From positions 1 to 10,316 of the forward strand of contig SKYD01000206.1 of NCBI GenBank assembly GCA_007128075.1: DNA of 10,316 nucleotides, written 5' to 3'. Origin of the DNA: Thiorhodovibrio sp. GTDB lineage: Bacteria; Pseudomonadota; Gammaproteobacteria; Chromatiales; Chromatiaceae. Every line of letters starts with the position of its first letter. Positions within the stretch are counted from its first letter, which is position 1. Under the pieces are notes generated by a model. It was given only the letters and a program-made list of their open reading frames with translations, searched no databases and was not told where the DNA came from. A program made the position numbers and the translations under genes. Positions 5,696-10,316 of this stretch are shown here, in pieces.

Positions 5696-6673
5696 ATGTC
5701 AGTTGACAGTAAGCGACCGCCGCCGCCAGAACCTGACGCGCTCGAAGACAGCGCGGAGCTTGAGCTAGTTGACGATGAGCTTGAGGATATTACCGAATCG
5801 GCAACAGCTGACGACGAGCTGGTGGCGGTACAATCCAGTGGCGAGTTGAATGTAACCCGCCTCTATCTCGATGCCATTGGCACCGCCCCGCTGCTCGATG
5901 CTGAAGAGGAGGCGCACTATGCCCGACTTGCCCAGCAAGGCGATAAGGCAGCACGGGCGCACATGATTGTCAGCAATTTGCGCTTAGTCGTGAACATTGC
6001 CCGCCGCTATATCAATCGCGGTCTGCCGCTGCTCGATCTGATCGAAGAAGGCAATCTGGGGCTGATTCGTGCGGTAGAAAAATTTGATCCTGAGCGGGGC
6101 TTTCGCTTTTCAACCTATGCCACTTGGTGGATTCGACAAACCATTGATCGCGGACTGATGCATCAAGCTCGCACCGTGCGCTTGCCGATTCATGTACTCA
6201 AAGAAATCAATCTTTATCTCAAAGCGACGCGGCGGCTGACCCAAACCCTCGATCACGAGCCGACCAACGAAGACATTGCCGCGTTGATGGCAAAGCCGGT
6301 CACTGAGGTCAAGCGGATGCTCGGGCTCAACGAGCGCGTCGCCTCAGTTGACACCCCGATGGGGCGCAATACTGATCGGGCGCTGGTGGATTTATTATCG
6401 GATGACAATGCCAGCGACCCAAGTGATGTCGTGGAATACGATCATGTGACCCACAAAATTGATCTGTGGCTAGAGCAGTTATCAGAAAAACAGCGAATGG
6501 TGATCGAGCGACGCTTTGGTTTTCATGGCTATGAAAATTCCACCTTGGAACGGGTGGCACAAGAACTTGGTGTGACCCGCGAGCGGGTGCGTCAAATCCA
6601 GATGGAGGCTCTGCGGCAACTGCGCCTGATGCTCGATCAGGAAGGGCTGTCTGTTGAGGCTTTTTTTGAATGA
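5696..6673 (+). CDS. rpoS: RNA polymerase sigma factor RpoS (stationary phase/general stress)
   Basis: This sigma-70 family factor directs RNA polymerase to general-stress and stationary-phase promoters. The 325 residues begin with an acidic, poorly conserved arm (about 1-50). Then come region 1.2 (52-84), the near-invariant region 2 core (about 93-153, containing EEGNLGLIRAVEKFDPERG and the YATWWIRQTI melting helix), region 3 (165-240) and region 4 with its helix-turn-helix (about 284-310, VTRERVRQIQ). Lys169 aligns with E. coli RpoS Lys173, which RssB uses to deliver RpoS to ClpXP, so regulated proteolysis is possible. Length and region 2-4 sequence favour RpoS over RpoD (no long region 1.1) and over RpoH. 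The ATG at 5696 has only a weak GAG before it, consistent with controlled translation. The usual neighbours nlpD, pcm and surE are absent upstream. The 3' end overlaps aat by 37 bp tail to tail. Confidence 0.95.
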   Translation: MSVDSKRPPPPEPDALEDSAELELVDDELEDITESATADDELVAVQSSGELNVTRLYLDAIGTAPLLDAEEEAHYARLAQQGDKAARAHMIVSNLRLVVNIARRYINRGLPLLDLIEEGNLGLIRAVEKFDPERGFRFSTYATWWIRQTIDRGLMHQARTVRLPIHVLKEINLYLKATRRLTQTLDHEPTNEDIAALMAKPVTEVKRMLGLNERVASVDTPMGRNTDRALVDLLSDDNASDPSDVVEYDHVTHKIDLWLEQLSEKQRMVIERRFGFHGYENSTLERVAQELGVTRERVRQIQMEALRQLRLMLDQEGLSVEAFFE

Positions 6674-7410
6674 GTTGACGCATCCCAAATCCCAGGTCGC
6701 CCCGGGGCATCGCGCACCTGTTCGAGCTGGCGGATAAAGTCTCTGCGTGAAATGGTGCGTGCGCCCATGGTGAGCATGTGTTCAGTGACCACCTGGCAAT
6801 CGATCAGCTCAATCCCCCACTGCACGAGCTGGCGGCACAAATGAATCAACGCCACCTTCGATCCATTGGGGCGGCGGCTAAACATGGACTCGCCAAAAAA
6901 CACCCCGCCAATTGCCACCCCATACAGCCCGCCAATGAGCTGTTGCTGCTCCCAGACCTCGACTGAATGGGCAATGCCGCGCACATGCAGCGCCCGATAA
7001 GCATCAATCATCTCGGCAACCAGCCAGGTGCCGCCACCATCGCGGCGCGGCTGGGCGCAGGCATTGATCACCGCCGGAAAGTCACGATCCATGGTCACCA
7101 CCAGGGTTTGCTGACGCAGCCATTTTTGCATCCGCCGCGAGATATGCAGCTCATGTGCATAGAGCACCGTGCGCGGATCAGGCGACCACCACAGAATGGG
7201 ATCGCCTGGGCTGTACCAAGGAAAAATCCCCTGACGATACGCATTGATCAGCCGGGTGATGCTCAGATCGCCGCCCACTGCCAGCAGCCCATTGGGCTCG
7301 CGCAATGCTGCATCAACGGGCGGAAAAGCGCCCTTGGGATCATTGGGCGAGAGCAGATAAGGCAATTCGCGACGACTCGACGGCATCAAGGGCGGGGCAC
7401 TGCCAGTCAC
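6637..7410 (-). CDS. aat: Leucyl/phenylalanyl-tRNA-protein transferase
   Basis: Aat moves Leu or Phe from aminoacyl-tRNA onto the N-terminus of proteins starting with Lys or Arg, marking them for ClpS/ClpAP degradation in the cytoplasm. The 257 residues show the family landmarks in order: ALREPNGLLAVGGDLS (35-50), GIFPWYSPGDPILWWSPDPR (61-80), FFGESMFSR (171-179, Glu174) and LIDCQV (202-207, Gln206). Glu174 and Gln206 match the catalytic pair described for E. coli Aat. The GTG at 7410 overlaps the trxB TGA by 4 nt, a coupled start. An in-frame ATG at 7386 would give an N-terminus closer to family length and is a real alternative. Neither has a clear ribosome binding site. The last codons overlap the end of rpoS. 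Linkage of aat to trxB recalls the aat-cydCD-trxB region of enterobacteria. Confidence 0.93.
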   Translation of the reverse strand: MTGSAPPLMPSSRRELPYLLSPNDPKGAFPPVDAALREPNGLLAVGGDLSITRLINAYRQGIFPWYSPGDPILWWSPDPRTVLYAHELHISRRMQKWLRQQTLVVTMDRDFPAVINACAQPRRDGGGTWLVAEMIDAYRALHVRGIAHSVEVWEQQQLIGGLYGVAIGGVFFGESMFSRRPNGSKVALIHLCRQLVQWGIELIDCQVVTEHMLTMGARTISRRDFIRQLEQVRDAPGRPGIWDASTHSKKASTDSPS

Positions 7411-8357
7411 AGCGCATCGAGATATTTTTCAGCATCCAGAGCCGCCATGCAGCCGCTGCCTGCCGAGGTGATCGCTTGGCGATAGACATGATCCATCACA
7501 TCGCCTGCTGCAAACACCCCAGGCACTGAGGTCGCGGTCGCCTGTCCCTCGGTGCCACTGCGCACCTTGATGTAACCGCCGTGCATCTCCAGTTGCCCCT
7601 CAAACAGCGCGGTGTTGGGGTGATGACCAATGGCGATAAACACCCCGTGCAGCGTCAGGTCTTTGGTGTCCTTGGTCTGGACATGGCGGATGCGGATGCC
7701 GGTCACGCCGCTGGCATCGCCGAGCACCTCATCAAGAACCTGATTCCATTCGATGTTGACATTGCCATTAGCGGCCTTATCAAACAACTGCTGCTGTAAA
7801 ATTTTCTCCGCCCGCAGCGCATCGCGCCGATGCACCAGCGTGACCTCGGCGGCGATATTGGACAGATACAACGCTTCCTCAACGGCGGTGTTGCCGCCGC
7901 CGATCACCGCGACCTTCTGATTTTTATAAAAAAAGCCGTCACAGGTGGCGCAGGCCGAGACCCCTCGCCCACGAAACGCCTGTTCTGACTCCAACCCCAG
8001 ATAACGCGCACTGGCTCCGGTGGCGATAATCAGCGCATCGCAGGTATAACGCCCGCTATCACCGCTGAGAACAAACGGCCGCTGCGAGAGATCAACCTGG
8101 TGGATGTGGTCGACAATGATCTCGGTGTCAAAACGCTCGGCATGGCGGCGCATCCGCTCCATCAGCTCCGGCCCTTGCACTCCATCGGGATCGCCTGGCC
8201 AGTTATCGACCTCGGTGGTGGTCATCAACTGACCGCCCTGTTCCATGCCGGTGACCAGCACCGGGTTGAGATTAGCACGCGCTGCATAGACCGCAGCGGC
8301 ATAGCCTGCCGGCCCGGAGCCAAGAATCAACAGGCGGCAATGTTTGGTGTCACTCAT
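7407..8357 (-). CDS. trxB: Thioredoxin reductase (NADPH)
   Basis: TrxB passes electrons from NADPH through FAD and a redox disulfide to thioredoxin in the cytoplasm. The 316-residue protein is a standard low-molecular-weight reductase. It has the FAD-binding GSGPAGYAA (13-21), a redox-active CATC (Cys136, Cys139), the NADPH site GGGNTAVEEA (153-162) with HRR (176-178) for the 2'-phosphate, and a C-terminal FAD motif AAGDVMDHVYRQ. All key residues are present. The start ATG at 8357 lies 25 nt after the dsbA stop, with only a weak GAGA-like site before it. The stop overlaps the aat start. As the likely source of reducing power for thioredoxin, and so for methionine sulfoxide reductases, it fits functionally with msrAB two genes upstream. 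Confidence 0.96.
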   Translation of the reverse strand: MSDTKHCRLLILGSGPAGYAAAVYAARANLNPVLVTGMEQGGQLMTTTEVDNWPGDPDGVQGPELMERMRRHAERFDTEIIVDHIHQVDLSQRPFVLSGDSGRYTCDALIIATGASARYLGLESEQAFRGRGVSACATCDGFFYKNQKVAVIGGGNTAVEEALYLSNIAAEVTLVHRRDALRAEKILQQQLFDKAANGNVNIEWNQVLDEVLGDASGVTGIRIRHVQTKDTKDLTLHGVFIAIGHHPNTALFEGQLEMHGGYIKVRSGTEGQATATSVPGVFAAGDVMDHVYRQAITSAGSGCMAALDAEKYLDAL

Positions 8358-8382
8358 ACAATTGTCATTCTCAAATGTTCGG

Positions 8383-9063
8383 TTAGCCGCGAGCCTGGCG
8401 CACGCGCTCGATCAGTTGGTCGGCAATCACCAACAACTGCCCATAATCGGTTGCCCCCTGACCAACAACGACATATTGATTGTCGATGACAATGCGCGGC
8501 ACGGCATCAATCCCCATGCGCTGTTCTAAGGTCGCCGCCCGCGCCAGCGCGGTTTCCACCGCAAAGCTGTTCATGGTGTCGGCAAAGGCTTTGTCATCAA
8601 CGCCTTGTTTTTTGACCCAGCGCAATACATCGCGCTCAGTGTAGAGATTTTCGCGCTGCTGGGTCACAGCATCAAACACCGCTTGATCTAGCCGCTCCAG
8701 CTCGCCAGCAAATTCTAGGGCAAAATGCAGCCGCGCCAGACTCGCCCAAGCCGCTCGCCCAAAGGTCACTGGTACGCGCTGAAAGCTGACATCCGCAGGC
8801 TGCTCTTTTGCCCAAGGCTCGATCAGCGGATTGAGCCGAGCACAGTGGCCACAGCCATACGAAAAGAATTTCAAAACCTCAATCTGCTCTGAGGGGGCGC
8901 GTGCCGGTGGGGGGGAAAGCCGCCGCCAGTCGCGGCCTTCTTGCAATGAATCGGCATCTGCTGCCCACAGCGGCAACGGCAGTACCGCCACGCCAAGCCC
9001 AGCCAACAGTTGGGTGTTAAACCGCCGCCGCGCTAGCAAGTCCTTGTCTTGATTTGTGACCAT
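8383..9063 (-). CDS. dsbA: Periplasmic thiol:disulfide oxidoreductase DsbA with a Tat-like signal
   Basis: DsbA oxidises cysteine pairs in newly exported proteins. The mature part has the DsbA active site CGHC (Cys71, Cys74, in FFSYGCGHC) and the cis-proline Val188-Pro189. The length of 226 fits the family. The N-terminus has ARRRFNTQLL (11-20), a twin-arginine motif, then a hydrophobic stretch and LPLWA/ADA (about 29-37), where signal peptidase could cut. Export could be by Tat or by SRP/Sec; the short, mildly hydrophobic core leaves this open. An ATG five codons earlier (9078) is in frame, but GAGG lies 9 nt before the ATG at 9063, which is preferred. It follows msrAB by 23 nt and precedes trxB by 25 nt, all on one strand. 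No dsbB is in the window. Confidence 0.9.
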   Translation of the reverse strand: MVTNQDKDLLARRRFNTQLLAGLGVAVLPLPLWAADADSLQEGRDWRRLSPPPARAPSEQIEVLKFFSYGCGHCARLNPLIEPWAKEQPADVSFQRVPVTFGRAAWASLARLHFALEFAGELERLDQAVFDAVTQQRENLYTERDVLRWVKKQGVDDKAFADTMNSFAVETALARAATLEQRMGIDAVPRIVIDNQYVVVGQGATDYGQLLVIADQLIERVRQARG

Positions 9064-9086
9064 CGTTGATCGCCTCATGAATGACT

Positions 9087-10313
9087 TTAAGAATCAGGAA
9101 TGAATTTAAGCACATTTCCATTGATACAGTAACGCTGACCTGAGGGTGGCGGCCCATCATCAAACACATGCCCCAGATGAATGCCTGAGCTGGCGCTGCG
9201 CACCTCAACCCGCCGCATCCCGTGCGAGCGATCTTCATGCAAGGTAATCGCGCCCTCAACCGGCTGGAAAAAACTCGGCCAGCCACTGCCGCTGTCAAAC
9301 TTGGTGTCACTGCGAAACAGTGCCGCGCCGGTGATCGGATCGACGAAGGCACCCGGGCGTTTTTCATCGAGATGTGATCCGGTGAATGGACGCTCCGTGC
9401 CTTGCTCAAAGGCAATCTGCTGTTGTTCGGGGGTTAAAATCTGCCAGCCAAGCCACTGCCAAAAACGCGCTTGATCGCCCTGATAGCCAGTATAACGCGA
9501 GGTCTCGCTGCCGTTTTTGAACAATACAATGGTCGGGGTGGCAAACAGCGGCTGCTCCAGCGTCCAGCCGGTGGGCGGCTGGGATTGCCAAGTGGTCACC
9601 AGCGGGATATCCGCTGACCAATCAGCGGCAATCTCGGCCTCAAATGCCTGACAATAGGGGCACTCAGTCGCCGCAAAAACGATTAACTGACGCTCAACAT
9701 TCAGTCCATCGGCACTCAGCCGAGGCGTTTCCGAGGTCTGTGAGTTGGCAGGAAACGCAACCCCGGTGCCACCGAGACCGCAATAGCCGCGTGGATTTTT
9801 TTGTAGATAATCCTGATGATAGTCCTCGGCGCGTTGATAATTGCGCAGCGGGGCAATTTCAGTGGTGATCGCACCATAACCGGCTTGGGTCAACGCCTGT
9901 TGATAGGCATCACGGCTGGCAACCGCCAGGGCGTGTTGAGATTCGGTTGTGGTGTAGATCGCGCTGCGATAGTTACTGCCGATGTCATTGCCTTGCCGAT
10001 CACCTTGGGTGGGATCGTGCTGCTCCCAAAAATGCGCCAGAATCGTCTCTAAATTCACCTGCTTGGGATCAAAACGCACCCGCACCACCTCGGCATGGTT
10101 GCGGGTTTGCACCTGCCCGCGCCGCAGCGCCTGTTCCAGAGCCAAAACCTGCTCGTAACTGGCATCGCGCGTATCCCCGCCCGCATAGCCCGATTCCACA
10201 TCCAGCACCCCAGGAATCGCCGCCATGCGCTTTTCTGCTCCCCAGAAACAGCCCATACCAAAAACAATGGTCTGGCTGTCATCTGCCGCAGTGCCACCAA
10301 ACGGCAACGACAT
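9087..10313 (-). CDS. msrAB: Fused methionine sulfoxide reductase: MsrA - thioredoxin fold - MsrB
   Basis: The protein should reduce both S- and R-methionine sulfoxide. Domains in order: MsrA (about 14-188) with catalytic Cys22 in GCFWGAE and resolving Cys178 in GYCGLGG; a thioredoxin-like segment (about 205-295) with CPYC (Cys218, Cys221) and the cis-Pro260 in ATPT; MsrB (about 303-406) with GWPSF, HLGHVFDDGP and catalytic Cys396 in RYCING. Odd points: MsrA has roughly a dozen extra residues around ALEQALRRGQVQ (60-69), where most relatives read straight into TGHAEVV. The final MsrA cysteine is Ala. In MsrB the two zinc CxxC pairs are gone, and the resolving Cys of SGCGWPSF is Ser343. MsrB is thus a one-cysteine type that may rely on the inserted CPYC domain. 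No secretion signal is visible. The ATG at 10313 is 3 nt from the window edge, so a longer N-terminus cannot be excluded. It begins the redox gene cluster. Confidence 0.9.
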   Translation of the reverse strand: MSLPFGGTAADDSQTIVFGMGCFWGAEKRMAAIPGVLDVESGYAGGDTRDASYEQVLALEQALRRGQVQTRNHAEVVRVRFDPKQVNLETILAHFWEQHDPTQGDRQGNDIGSNYRSAIYTTTESQHALAVASRDAYQQALTQAGYGAITTEIAPLRNYQRAEDYHQDYLQKNPRGYCGLGGTGVAFPANSQTSETPRLSADGLNVERQLIVFAATECPYCQAFEAEIAADWSADIPLVTTWQSQPPTGWTLEQPLFATPTIVLFKNGSETSRYTGYQGDQARFWQWLGWQILTPEQQQIAFEQGTERPFTGSHLDEKRPGAFVDPITGAALFRSDTKFDSGSGWPSFFQPVEGAITLHEDRSHGMRRVEVRSASSGIHLGHVFDDGPPPSGQRYCINGNVLKFIPDS

Positions 10314-10316
10314 TGC

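Noticed and set aside
6661..6667. Run of seven T (A7 on the aat strand, TCA AAA AAA) as a frameshift site
   Set aside because: It is near the extreme C-terminus of both overlapping genes, with no downstream structure or extended alternative frame, so programmed frameshifting has no visible purpose.
6699..6708. GCCCCGGGGC palindrome just past the rpoS stop as a terminator
   Set aside because: It has no loop, no following T run, and lies inside the aat coding region.

Overview
The window looks like chromosomal DNA from a gammaproteobacterium. The evidence is a full RpoS stationary-phase sigma factor, an E. coli-type SdhB with Asp as the fourth [2Fe-2S] ligand, an aat-trxB gene pair and a Tat-like DsbA. 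A HypC chaperone means the organism probably makes a [NiFe] hydrogenase. By eye the G+C is in the mid-50s percent. A sulfur-oxidising or phototrophic Chromatiales-type host would fit, but this is only an inference. I see no tRNA, rRNA, CRISPR array, transposase or phage gene. Coding density is high and most genes lie on the minus strand.

Positions 1-1830: the 3' part of a TMEM43-family membrane protein gene (plus strand) overlaps the end of a convergent minus-strand pair, a hotdog acyl-CoA thioesterase followed by hypC. Positions 1830-2310: a small plus-strand gene of unknown function (67 codons). It is preceded by a long imperfect inverted repeat with a competing short hairpin and followed by a GC-rich hairpin.

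Positions 2311-5474 (minus): sdhA and sdhB, then an open reading frame that encodes only the N-terminal four-helix membrane domain of FtsK, starting 6 nt after the sdhB stop. No sdhC or sdhD is present on either side, and no FtsK motor domain follows. Positions 5475-5695: the divergent sdhA/rpoS control region, with two exact 12-bp direct repeats 52 bp apart and a degenerate third copy.

Positions 5696-6673 (plus): rpoS, whose 3' end overlaps the convergent aat gene by 37 bp. Positions 6637-10313 (minus): a compact cluster, msrAB - dsbA - trxB - aat. It groups methionine sulfoxide repair, periplasmic disulfide formation, thioredoxin reduction and N-end-rule tagging. The msrAB product has an unusual MsrA-thioredoxin fold-MsrB layout and has lost several of the usual cysteines.

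The most interesting items are the stand-alone FtsK membrane domain coupled to sdhAB, the rearranged MsrAB protein, the structured leader before the small gene, and the repeats between sdhA and rpoS. I did not find a clearly new multi-gene system; most genes are recognisable housekeeping functions in unusual arrangements.
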